Shown here: piece by piece, positions 1-6,075 of the stretch
How the letters are laid out: every line of letters begins with the position of its first letter
How positions within the stretch are numbered: position 1 is the stretch's first letter
Assembly (NCBI GenBank): GCA_942492445.1
Contig: CALOEW010000080.1
Coordinates: 1-6,744 of the forward strand
Length of the DNA: 6,744 bases
DNA from: NORP240 sp942492445
Lineage (GTDB): Bacteria; Pseudomonadota; Gammaproteobacteria; Pseudomonadales; Pseudohongiellaceae
Direction: 5' to 3'
Position numbers and translations under genes: made by a program
Notes under the pieces: model-generated
The model's database searches: none
The model's input: the letters and a program-made list of their open reading frames with translations, nothing else
Told to the model about the DNA's origin: nothing

Positions 1-23
1 TCAGGCCATTCAGATATCGCCAT
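1..23 (-). CDS. radC: RadC family protein, N-terminal fragment (cut by left edge)
   Basis: Reading the minus strand from the ATG at 23-21 gives MAISEWP followed by the first two bases of an acidic codon (GA). This matches the typical start of gammaproteobacterial RadC (M-x-I-x-[DE]-W-P, followed in the family by an acidic/arginine stretch and PREKLL), as I recall it. A purine-rich AGGGAG lies at 40-35 on the minus strand, 11 bases before the ATG, a slightly long but usable Shine-Dalgarno spacing. radC next to and divergent from coaBC is the usual arrangement in Pseudomonas and Escherichia, and this supports the call. RadC is a JAB1/MPN-fold protein once linked to DNA repair, with an unsettled function. 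Only seven complete codons are visible, so the identification rests on the motif plus context. A chance ORF start is the alternative. Confidence 0.75.
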
Positions 24-216
24 CCGATCAAATACTCCCTGGTACATTCAAGCATAGACGGCCGGGGGTAAAGCGCCAGAACCGGACAGGCATGGAACCT
101 ATTGCACTGGTACCCGGAAGCTGGCTGGATTGCCAAGATTCAGACTTGCTGCTAGTCTTGCCGGCCAACCCGTGCAATTCCCGAATCAAGCGATTCCGAG
201 CCGTTCCCTGCCTGCC
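24..216. other. divergent intergenic region between radC and coaBC
   Basis: These 193 bases separate the inferred radC start (minus) from the coaBC start (plus), so they should hold both promoters. The radC ribosome-binding sequence is at 35-40 and a possible coaBC promoter is at 130-158. On the minus strand, TATGCT at 56-51 could be a radC -10 box, but no good -35 lies 16-18 bases above it. A short dyad, AGACT (142-146) and AGTCT (154-158) with a 7-base loop, falls inside the coaBC promoter candidate and is too short to interpret. I see no terminator, tRNA or small ORF with convincing signals. Confidence 0.6.
130..158 (+). promoter_or_regulatory. putative sigma-70 promoter for coaBC
   Basis: TTGCCA at 130-135 matches five of six -35 consensus bases. 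After a 17-base spacer, TAGTCT at 153-158 matches three of six -10 bases. Transcription would start near 165 and leave a leader of about 50 bases before the ATG at 217. The -35 overlaps the TTG that opens the longest possible reading frame, so this promoter, if real, rules out the 29-residue extended start. The -10 is weak, so this remains a candidate only. Confidence 0.35.
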
Positions 217-1422
217 ATGGAAAGCCTCTCAAACAAACGCATCCTGTTAGGCATAACCGGCGGCATCGCCGCCTATAAATGCGCCGAGCTGACAAGACTG
301 CTGATCAAGGCCGGTGCCACCGTCCAGGTGGTCATGACGCGAGCGGCCACGGAATTCATAACTCCCCTTACCATGCAGGCTCTGTCAGGTAACCGGGTTC
401 ATCTGGACCTGCTGGATCCTGCTGCAGAGGCGGCCATGGGCCATATTGAACTGGCCCGCTGGGCTGACCTGATACTGGTAGCACCAGCTGGTGCTGACTT
501 TCTGTCCCGAATGGCCAATGGCAGGGCCGATGATCTCCTCGGCACCCTGATCCTGGCCAGCAGTGTTCCGATTGCGGTGGCTCCGGCCATGAACCAGGCC
601 ATGTGGGCCGACCCAGCCACTGCCACCAACCTGGCCACGCTGCGGGAGCGAGGGATACATTTTTTTGGACCAGCCGAAGGCGATCAGGCCTGCGGCGATA
701 TTGGGCCGGGACGGCTTCAGGAGCCGGAACAGCTGGTGGCATCCTGCGCCACTTTATTCCTGCCGGGCTTGTTGAGCGGCAGAAGACTGCTGATTACCGC
801 CGGTCCAACCCGGGAAGCAATCGACCCGGTGCGCTTTATCAGTAATCACAGCTCCGGCAAGATGGGGTACGCCCTGGCGTCGGAGGCAGCAGCATCGGGG
901 GCACTTGTTACGCTGGTTAGCGGGCCAACCTGCCTGCCCGCACCGGACCGTGTGGAACGTATTGAGGTTCAGTCCGCCATCGAGATGCTGGACGCCTGCC
1001 TGGCCCGCATTGCGGACATCGATATCTTTATCGGTGTTGCCGCAGTGGCGGATTACCGCCCTGGGAGCGTCAGCACCGAGAAGATCAAAAAGTCTACCGA
1101 GTCCATGGAACTCAAACTGGTCAGGAATCCTGATATCATCAGCGAGGTCGCTAACGGCATTAACCGGCCCTTTGTGGTAGGTTTTGCTGCCGAGACCAGC
1201 AATGTAGTCGAGAACGGCCGCGTCAAGCTGAAGGAAAAAAACCTCGACCTCCTGTTCGCCAACCAGGCAACCGATACTTTCAACAGGGACTCTGTAGCTG
1301 CAACAGCGGTATTCGCAGAGGGCCAGCTGGAATTGGGCCCGGGGAACAAACACCACGTAGCACGTCAGATGCTGCAACTGATTGCGGAGCGGGCTCCACA
1401 GAATAAAGTTCCCTCCACCTGA
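217..1422 (+). CDS. coaBC: bifunctional phosphopantothenoylcysteine decarboxylase / phosphopantothenate-cysteine ligase
   Basis: This enzyme makes 4'-phosphopantetheine in the coenzyme A pathway. CoaB ligates cysteine to 4'-phosphopantothenate using CTP, and the FMN-dependent CoaC decarboxylates the product. The protein has 401 residues from the ATG at 217, against about 400-406 in the family. The N-terminal CoaC flavoprotein domain (about 1-180) has GITGGIAAYK at 12-21, catalytic His76 in MGHIEL, PAMNQ at 123-127 and the lid cysteine Cys159 in QACGDIGPGR. The C-terminal CoaB domain (about 189-395) has TAGPTRE at 194-200, Asn210 in SNHSSGKMG and Lys289 in EKIKK, equivalent to Asn210 and Lys289 of E. 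coli Dfp. The open frame extends upstream to a TTG at 130, but those 29 residues resemble no part of the family and the homologues begin beside MESLSNKRI, so I chose 217. No strong ribosome-binding site precedes it. The usual downstream partner dut is absent and algC follows after 57 bases. Confidence 0.96.
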   Translation: MESLSNKRILLGITGGIAAYKCAELTRLLIKAGATVQVVMTRAATEFITPLTMQALSGNRVHLDLLDPAAEAAMGHIELARWADLILVAPAGADFLSRMANGRADDLLGTLILASSVPIAVAPAMNQAMWADPATATNLATLRERGIHFFGPAEGDQACGDIGPGRLQEPEQLVASCATLFLPGLLSGRRLLITAGPTREAIDPVRFISNHSSGKMGYALASEAAASGALVTLVSGPTCLPAPDRVERIEVQSAIEMLDACLARIADIDIFIGVAAVADYRPGSVSTEKIKKSTESMELKLVRNPDIISEVANGINRPFVVGFAAETSNVVENGRVKLKEKNLDLLFANQATDTFNRDSVAATAVFAEGQLELGPGNKHHVARQMLQLIAERAPQNKVPST

Positions 1423-1479
1423 CCGGCAGTACTGAAGGTAACTGACAGACAGGCTATAGGATTAATCAGGAAGCATTGA

Positions 1480-2892
1480 ATGTCTGTAACCGCTGACCCG
1501 GACGATTCTTACACCGGCCGACCGATCGCACCGGAAGTCTTTCGTGCCTATGATATTCGTGGGCTCTACGGTGATCAGATTGATGAACGAGTCATGGAGG
1601 TCATCGGTTGCGCTATCGGCAGCGAGGCTCTGGATGAGGGCATCTCCACGCTGGTGGTCGGGCGCGATGGCCGTCTGTCCAGCCCCAGCCTGTCACAGCA
1701 TCTGATTACCGGGATCCGGGCCAGTGGCTGTAATGTGGTGGACCTGAATCTGGTTCCCACGCCACTGGTGTATTTTGCCGTTCACCAGACCCGGTGGACT
1801 TCCGGAGTCATGGTGACTGCCAGTCACAACCCCGCCTCCTACAATGGCATCAAGATAGTTTTCCGCCGCTCCTGCCTTGCCGATAACCAGATTCAGCGTA
1901 TCAGGCAGCGCATCGAAGCAGCAAAACTGCATCAGGGCCGGGGACAATACCAGGTACTGGACATTAAGCCGGCCTATCTGGATTACGTGAGTAAAAATAT
2001 ACACCTGCAGCGGCGACTGAAGGTGGTGCTTGATTGTGGCAATGCTGTAACCAGCGTAGTCGCGCCCCAGCTTTTTGCTCGCCTGGGTTGCCACGTCACA
2101 CCACTGTACTGCCACCTGGACGGCAACTTCCCCAATCACGAACCTGATCCGACCATCGCCGAAAACCTTGCCGACCTGCGAGAGCAAGTGGTTACTAACA
2201 ATGCCGACCTGGGGATCGCTTTCGACGGCGATGGAGACCGGCTTGGTGTGGTTACGGCAGACGGACAGATCATCGATACCGATCTGTTACTCGCCACGCT
2301 GATCAGCGATATCGTACCGCGCCACCCAGGTGAGCCGGTAATCTATGACGTCAAGTGCAGCAGCCGGCTGGCTCACCTCATAGAATCCTGCGGCGGAATT
2401 CCGGTAATGCACAAAAGCGGGCATTCCTTCATGAAACAGAAAATGCAGGAAACGCAGTCTCCGATTGGTGGAGAATATTCGGCACACATCTTCATCCGGG
2501 ATCGCTGGTTCGGCTATGACGACGGTATGTATACGGCGGCCCGCCTGCTGGAAATTCTCAGCCGGGGTCAGGTTGCTTCCCAGGATATGATTACCAGCCT
2601 CGGGGAGCGCTTTGCCACTCCGGAAATTTCCATACCGGTTACCGATCAGCGCAAATTCAGTCTGATCGAACGCTTGCGCCACGAGGCTTGCTTTCCGCTC
2701 GGCCGGGTCAGTGAGATAGATGGCATCCGGGTCGATTACACCGATGGCTGGGGGCTGGTCAGGGCTTCCAATACCAGTCCGGCTCTGCTGCTTCGCTTCG
2801 AAGCGGACTCCCCTGCGGCACTGGAGCGTATCGAAGAGGAATTCCGGCAACTGCTTGGGCGCGTGGAAAAATCACTCTCTATACCGTTCTGA
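1480..2892 (+). CDS. algC: phosphomannomutase / phosphoglucomutase (AlgC type)
   Basis: This cytoplasmic alpha-D-phosphohexomutase interconverts 6-phospho and 1-phospho forms of mannose and glucose. It feeds GDP-mannose and UDP-glucose/dTDP-sugar synthesis for exopolysaccharide and LPS. The 470 residues compare with 463 for P. aeruginosa AlgC. The four signature loops are in order: phosphoserine loop TASHNP at 113-118 (Ser115), metal loop DGDGDR at 249-254, sugar-specificity loop GEYSAH at 331-336 (Glu332, Ser334, His336) and phosphate-binding loop RASNTSP at 428-434. Each sits seven residues later than in Pseudomonas AlgC, the offset coming from a slightly longer N-terminus. The sugar loop reads GEYSAH where AlgC has GEMSGH. 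The ribosome-binding site AGGAAG at 1468-1473 lies 6 bases before the ATG and fixes the start. The protein is the short soluble form, without the large membrane extension found in some relatives. Location between coaBC and argB is the standard pseudomonad arrangement. Strict PMM or PGM activity cannot be decided from sequence. Confidence 0.94.
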   Translation: MSVTADPDDSYTGRPIAPEVFRAYDIRGLYGDQIDERVMEVIGCAIGSEALDEGISTLVVGRDGRLSSPSLSQHLITGIRASGCNVVDLNLVPTPLVYFAVHQTRWTSGVMVTASHNPASYNGIKIVFRRSCLADNQIQRIRQRIEAAKLHQGRGQYQVLDIKPAYLDYVSKNIHLQRRLKVVLDCGNAVTSVVAPQLFARLGCHVTPLYCHLDGNFPNHEPDPTIAENLADLREQVVTNNADLGIAFDGDGDRLGVVTADGQIIDTDLLLATLISDIVPRHPGEPVIYDVKCSSRLAHLIESCGGIPVMHKSGHSFMKQKMQETQSPIGGEYSAHIFIRDRWFGYDDGMYTAARLLEILSRGQVASQDMITSLGERFATPEISIPVTDQRKFSLIERLRHEACFPLGRVSEIDGIRVDYTDGWGLVRASNTSPALLLRFEADSPAALERIEEEFRQLLGRVEKSLSIPF

Positions 2893-2895
2893 CCC

Positions 2896-2924
2896 TTGCA
2901 ACTAAGTAAACGTTTACTTACCTT
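2896..2924 (+). promoter_or_regulatory. weak candidate promoter for argB-slmA
   Basis: TTGCAA at 2896-2901 (four of six -35 bases) and TACCTT at 2919-2924 (three of six -10 bases) are separated by 17 bases, beginning three bases after the algC stop codon. The predicted start near 2931 would leave a leader of about 29 bases before argB. The spacer is almost exactly filled by the perfect palindrome at 2903-2920, the usual position for a repressor operator. The hexamers alone are too weak to be convincing; the palindrome makes them worth recording. Confidence 0.3.
2903..2920. promoter_or_regulatory. perfect 18-bp palindrome, candidate TetR-family/SlmA operator
   Basis: TAAGTAAACGTTTACTTA is perfectly self-complementary over 18 bases with no central gap, in the 67-bp gap between algC and argB. 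It is not a terminator: it has no loop and no T-tract. Its core fits the GT-n-A-n4-T-n-AC pattern of the E. coli SlmA site (GTGAGTACTCAC-like, from memory). TetR-family repressors in general bind palindromes of this size. slmA lies two genes downstream. Which protein binds here, and whether it acts in transcription or in nucleoid occlusion, is inference. Confidence 0.6.
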
Positions 2925-2959
2925 ATGGGCTTTTCAGATTCTGCAGTGGTCGCTTAGTT

Positions 2960-3859
2960 ATGTCACTTAGCCTGGACAACGCCAAAAACGTAGCAAGGGT
3001 TCTCACAGAGGCCCTTCCCTATATTCAACGATTCACCAACCGCACCATCGTGGTGAAATACGGCGGCAATGCCATGGTGGACGAGAGGCTGAAGAACAGC
3101 TTCGCTCGCGACATCGTGCTAATGAAGCTGGTGGGTATGAACCCGGTAGTGGTCCACGGCGGTGGACCGCAAATTGGCTCACTACTGGAAAAGCTGCAAA
3201 TTGAATCCAGCTTCATCGAAGGCATGCGGGTCACCGACCGGGAAACCATGGACGTGGTTGAAATGGTATTGGGCGGCCTTGTCAACAAGGAAATCGTCAG
3301 CCTGTTGACAAAAAACCAGGGCAAGGCCATCGGCATTACCGGCAAGGATGGCGGCCTGATCACTGCCGAGAAGTTGTTGGTTAGAAAACCCGACACTGCC
3401 GAAAACAATGACGGCATTGATATCGGTCAGGTGGGCAGGGTTACCCGCATCAATACCGAGATCATCGAAGCCATGGAAAACAGCGACTTCATTCCGGTAA
3501 TTGCCCCCATCGGCGCTGACAACCAGGGCAACAGCTACAATATCAACGCTGACACAGTTGCGGGTGAGATCGCCAAGGTTCTGAATGCGGAAAAACTGAT
3601 TCTACTCACCAACGTTGCCGGTGTTCAGGATCGGGATGGCACGGTCCTGACCGGCCTCACCACTGCACAGGTGGACAAGCTGATCGCTGAGGGAATCATC
3701 CACGGGGGTATGCTGCCCAAGGTGCAATGTGCACTGGATGCCGTCAAGGGCGGCGTAAAGCGCGCTCACATTATCGATGGCCGGGTTGAACATGCCGTGT
3801 TGCTGGAGATCTTCACCAATGAAGGGGTGGGCACGCTTATCACCAATAATTCGCTGTAA
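2960..3859 (+). CDS. argB: acetylglutamate kinase
   Basis: This amino-acid kinase phosphorylates N-acetyl-L-glutamate with ATP, the second and usually controlling step of arginine synthesis, in the cytoplasm. It has 299 residues, against 301 in P. aeruginosa. Visible motifs are the phosphate-binding KYGGNAM at 33-39 (Lys33), HGGGPQIG at 66-73 for substrate and ATP, the substrate-site stretch VTDRETMDVVEMVLGG shortly after, and NINAD at 194-198. The roughly 25 residues before the first strand (SLDNAKNVARVLTEALPYI) form the N-terminal helix that is found in hexameric, arginine-inhibited acetylglutamate kinases and absent from the dimeric E. coli enzyme. Feedback inhibition by arginine is therefore likely, by inference. 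The start agrees with homologues although the Shine-Dalgarno is poor. A palindrome at 2903-2920 lies in front of it, and slmA follows 29 bases after its TAA stop. Confidence 0.97.
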   Translation: MSLSLDNAKNVARVLTEALPYIQRFTNRTIVVKYGGNAMVDERLKNSFARDIVLMKLVGMNPVVVHGGGPQIGSLLEKLQIESSFIEGMRVTDRETMDVVEMVLGGLVNKEIVSLLTKNQGKAIGITGKDGGLITAEKLLVRKPDTAENNDGIDIGQVGRVTRINTEIIEAMENSDFIPVIAPIGADNQGNSYNINADTVAGEIAKVLNAEKLILLTNVAGVQDRDGTVLTGLTTAQVDKLIAEGIIHGGMLPKVQCALDAVKGGVKRAHIIDGRVEHAVLLEIFTNEGVGTLITNNSL

Positions 3860-3888
3860 ATACGCCAGTCGACTTAAACGGAGACACC

Positions 3889-4524
3889 ATGACATCCGTG
3901 ATTAAGACATCACGAAAAGAACAGATCCTTCAATCCCTGGCATGCATGCTGGAATCTTCTCCGGGGGAACGCATCACTACGGCAGCGCTGGCTCGTGAGG
4001 TAGGGGTCTCGGAAGCCGCCCTGTACCGCCACTTCCCCAGCAAGGCCAGAATGTTCGAAGGTCTGATCAGTTTTATCGAAGACACGCTGTTCACCCGGGT
4101 TACGCGAATTCTCAGTGATGAAACCAGTGCCATACAACGCTGTGAACAGATCCTTTACCTGTTGCTTACTTTTGCCGACAAGAATCCGGGCATCACCCGA
4201 ATCCTGGCGGGAGATGCCCTGGCCGGGGAGACCGAACGCCTGCGCATCCGGGTCGCCCAGATTTTCGACCGTGTGGAGTCCCAGCTGAAACAGGTTCTTA
4301 GAGAAGCGCAGATTCGGGAGGGAATCCAACCCAGTATTCCCCCGTCCGCCCTTGCGAATCTGTTGCTGGCCTGGTGCGAGGGACGCATGAATGAATACGT
4401 GCGCAGCGAATTCAAGCGTTCACCGCTCGAAAACTGGGAAAGCCAGTGGGCCTACCTGAAGATGAACCTCTTGGTACCTGCCACCGCAGCGGGCGCTCAC
4501 AAAGAGCCCTTTGCCGCCGGCTAG
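3889..4524 (+). CDS. slmA: nucleoid occlusion factor SlmA (TetR family)
   Basis: SlmA binds specific palindromes on the chromosome and, when DNA-bound, blocks FtsZ ring assembly over the nucleoid. The sequence tracks E. coli SlmA closely: EQILQSLA-MLESS at 11-24, a helix-turn-helix (about 31-51) ending in VSEAALYRHFPSK, then FIEDTL-TR, NPGITRIL and VRSEFK. Numbering is three lower than in E. coli. FtsZ-contact residues reported for E. coli (F65, R73, L94, G97, R101, N102, from memory) correspond here to Phe62, Arg70, Leu91, Thr94, Lys98 and Asn99, so four are identical and two are changed. At 211 residues it is 13 longer than the E. coli protein, with an Ala/Gly-rich tail ending EPFAAG. GGAG at 3880-3883 is 5 bases before the ATG. 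It is probably co-transcribed with argB and convergent with pyrE, as in enterobacteria. A different TetR regulator is unlikely given this similarity. Confidence 0.95.
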   Translation: MTSVIKTSRKEQILQSLACMLESSPGERITTAALAREVGVSEAALYRHFPSKARMFEGLISFIEDTLFTRVTRILSDETSAIQRCEQILYLLLTFADKNPGITRILAGDALAGETERLRIRVAQIFDRVESQLKQVLREAQIREGIQPSIPPSALANLLLAWCEGRMNEYVRSEFKRSPLENWESQWAYLKMNLLVPATAAGAHKEPFAAG

Positions 4525-4555
4525 CCACTCCGGCGCGGCCCACGGACCGGGCTAG
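4521..4555. repeat. inverted repeat holding both convergent stop codons
   Basis: CTAGCC at 4521-4526 and GGCTAG at 4550-4555 are exact reverse complements, and CCGG at 4530-4533 can pair with CCGG at 4547-4550 inside them. The slmA stop (4522-4524) and the pyrE stop (4552-4554 on the complement) both lie in the arms. No run of T follows on either strand, so this is not a standard intrinsic terminator. It may be a weak two-way transcription or RNA-end barrier, or it may reflect GC-rich sequence and two TAG codons facing each other. Confidence 0.35.
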
Positions 4556-5202
4556 GCCACACCGTATTGCTCCCGATAGCGGTCGATGGCTTCCAGGTGC
4601 TCACCAAAAACTGGATCACTGCTGGCATCCAGGTAGTCAATGATGTCCTGCAGACAGATTATACAGGTGATCGGTATGTTGTAGGTGCTGGCGATCTCCT
4701 CGATGGTGGATTGCTCCCCCTGTCCTTTCTCCTGGCGATCCAAAGCCACTATAATTCCGACCAGACCGGCACCTTCGCCGTTGATGATTGCCACCGACTC
4801 CCTGACCGCGGTTCCTGCTGTAATCACATCGTCAATCAGCAACACCTGGCCTCTCAGCGGAGCGCCCACGATGATTCCGCCCTCTCCGTGGCCCTTGGCC
4901 TCTTTGCGATTGAAACAGTAGGGCCGATCAAAATCATGTTCTGTTGCCAGGATTGCGGAAGTGACCGCTGCCAGGGGAATTCCCTTGTAGGCGGGACCGA
5001 ACAGAATGTCGAAATCCGGCGCCGACTCTCTGATCGCTGCCGCGTAACAGCGTGCGAGGAATGCCAGCTTGGCCCCGGAATTGAACAGACCGGCATTGAA
5101 AAAATAGGGACTCTTGCGCCCCGATTTCAGAGTAAATTCGCCAAAGCGCAAAATGTCGTTGTCGATGACGAACTCGATAAACCGTTTTTGATAGTCCTGC
5201 AT
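4552..5202 (-). CDS. pyrE: orotate phosphoribosyltransferase
   Basis: This enzyme joins orotate to PRPP to give orotidine 5'-monophosphate, the fifth step of de novo pyrimidine synthesis, in the cytoplasm. The 216 residues compare with 213 in E. coli and the alignment is collinear. It shows FGEFTLKSGRKSPYFFN at 20-36 (Lys26, orotate/PRPP contacts), FGPAYKGIPLA at 68-78 (Lys73), the flexible catalytic loop RKEAKGHGEGG at 99-109 (Lys100, Lys103, His105) and the PRPP signature LLIDDVITAGTA at 121-132. The ATG at 5202-5200 agrees with homologues, and a modest GTGGAA about 8 bases ahead could serve as ribosome-binding site. It lies 63 bases downstream of rph and is probably its operon partner. That intercistronic gap lacks the hairpin plus U-run that gives UTP-sensitive attenuation in E. 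coli, so control by that route is not supported here. Its 3' end faces slmA across 27 bases. Confidence 0.98.
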   Translation of the reverse strand: MQDYQKRFIEFVIDNDILRFGEFTLKSGRKSPYFFNAGLFNSGAKLAFLARCYAAAIRESAPDFDILFGPAYKGIPLAAVTSAILATEHDFDRPYCFNRKEAKGHGEGGIIVGAPLRGQVLLIDDVITAGTAVRESVAIINGEGAGLVGIIVALDRQEKGQGEQSTIEEIASTYNIPITCIICLQDIIDYLDASSDPVFGEHLEAIDRYREQYGVA

Positions 5203-5265
5203 GTCGGGTTTTCCACTGCCGTATCAGCCGGCTTCGAGGGGTGGTTGGTGCCGTTGAGCCACAGG

Positions 5266-5991
5266 CTACGTCAATACGTCCCGCTGTTTTGCTACCAGTT
5301 CGACGATACCATTCTGAGCCAGGCTGATCATATCCTGAAGCTGTTGCAGGGTGAAATCACCCTCTTCACCGGTTCCCTGGACCTCAATGAAATTGCCGCT
5401 CTCGGTCATAACGACGTTCATATCCGTTTCCGCGTTGGAATCTTCTGAATAATCCAGGTCGAGAATCGGCACGCTTTTGAAGATGCCCACGGACACAGAC
5501 GCAACCAGCTGTCGCATGGGATCAGCTTTGATCAGGCCCCTGGTCCGCATGTGCCTCAGTGCATCCGCCAGTGCCACGCAGCCGCCGGTAATCGAAGCCG
5601 TGCGGGTCCCGCCATCCGCCTGGATCACGTCGCAGTCAACCTTGAGGGTATTTTCTCCCAGCTTTCCGAGATCTACTGCAGCTCGCAGCGACCTGCCGAT
5701 CAGACGCTGAATTTCCTGGCTGCGGCCGGTCTGCCGGCCCCGAGTCGCTTCCCTGTCCATACGACTGTTGGTGGAACGGGGCAACATGCCGTATTCGGCA
5801 GTCACCCAGCCCTGCCCGGACCCTTTACGGAAGCGCGGGACGGATTCCTCCACGGTGACGTTGCAGATGACGCGGGTATCGCCGAATTCCACCAACACCG
5901 AACCCTCCGCGTGCTTGGTGTAATTCCTGGTCAGGGTGATGTTGCGAAGCTGCTCGGGTTGACGATTGCTGGGACGGACTGATTGGGACAT
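5266..5991 (-). CDS. rph: ribonuclease PH (tRNA nucleotidyltransferase)
   Basis: RNase PH is a phosphate-dependent 3'-to-5' exoribonuclease that trims tRNA and other small RNA 3' ends. It works as a hexameric ring. The 241 residues compare with 238 for the intact E. coli enzyme. The sequence shows TLTRNYTKHAEGSVLVEFGDT at 19-39, QGWVTAEYGMLPRST at 60-74, the substrate/oligomer stretch GRSQEIQRLIGRSLRAAVDL at 89-108, phosphate-binding GGTRTASITG at 127-136 (Arg130), and the metal aspartates Asp184 and Asp190 in EDSNAETDMNVVMT. The C-terminus is complete, unlike the frameshifted rph-1 allele of E. coli K-12. A purine-rich AAGAGAG lies just before the ATG (5991-5989). It is first in the minus-strand rph-pyrE unit and divergent from yicC. 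In pseudomonads crc sits between rph and pyrE; it is absent here. Confidence 0.98.
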   Translation of the reverse strand: MSQSVRPSNRQPEQLRNITLTRNYTKHAEGSVLVEFGDTRVICNVTVEESVPRFRKGSGQGWVTAEYGMLPRSTNSRMDREATRGRQTGRSQEIQRLIGRSLRAAVDLGKLGENTLKVDCDVIQADGGTRTASITGGCVALADALRHMRTRGLIKADPMRQLVASVSVGIFKSVPILDLDYSEDSNAETDMNVVMTESGNFIEVQGTGEEGDFTLQQLQDMISLAQNGIVELVAKQRDVLT

Positions 5992-6027
5992 GAATCTCTC
6001 TTCGCGGCTGGTTCAGGCTGGAGCGCA

Positions 6028-6056
6028 ATTATCCCTGATCTCGGCAACCTTTACGA
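6028..6056 (-). promoter_or_regulatory. candidate promoter for rph-pyrE
   Basis: On the minus strand GATAAT (6033-6028) matches five of six -10 bases, and TCGTAA (6056-6051) matches three of six -35 bases at 17-base spacing. Transcription would begin near 6021, giving a leader of about 30 bases before the rph ATG. It is the best -10 on this strand in the divergent region, but the -35 is weak. Confidence 0.35.
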
Positions 6057-6075
6057 CCCGGTTAAGAGATCCGAT

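Noticed and set aside
134..160. Hairpin AGACT/AGTCT or CAAGA/TCTTG in the coaBC leader as a riboswitch
   Set aside because: The stems are only five pairs and I see no riboswitch core. Matches of this size are common by chance.
130..216. TTG-initiated 29-residue N-terminal extension of CoaBC
   Set aside because: The extension has no family similarity, no ribosome-binding site precedes the TTG, and a plausible promoter overlaps it. Homologues start next to the ATG at 217.
754..1377. 207-codon open frame on the minus strand inside coaBC
   Set aside because: It is fully antisense to a well-conserved gene, its composition is what the opposite-strand codon bias would give, and it shows no recognisable domain.
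1455..1466. Internal promoter before algC (TATAGG at 1455 or ATTAAT at 1461)
   Set aside because: No acceptable -35 lies at 16-19 bases upstream of either box. Co-transcription with coaBC explains algC expression.
2903..2920. algC-argB palindrome as an intrinsic terminator
   Set aside because: The palindrome has no loop bases, is AT-rich, and is not followed directly by a T-run, so it fits a protein-binding site better.
4521..4555. Standard Rho-independent terminator between slmA and pyrE
   Set aside because: Pairing is possible but there is no T-tract on either strand, so it is recorded only as an inverted repeat.
4567..5448. 293-codon plus-strand frame across pyrE and the end of rph
   Set aside because: Both overlapped genes are clear, full-length and conserved on the minus strand. 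The plus-strand translation resembles nothing known and is a shadow frame.
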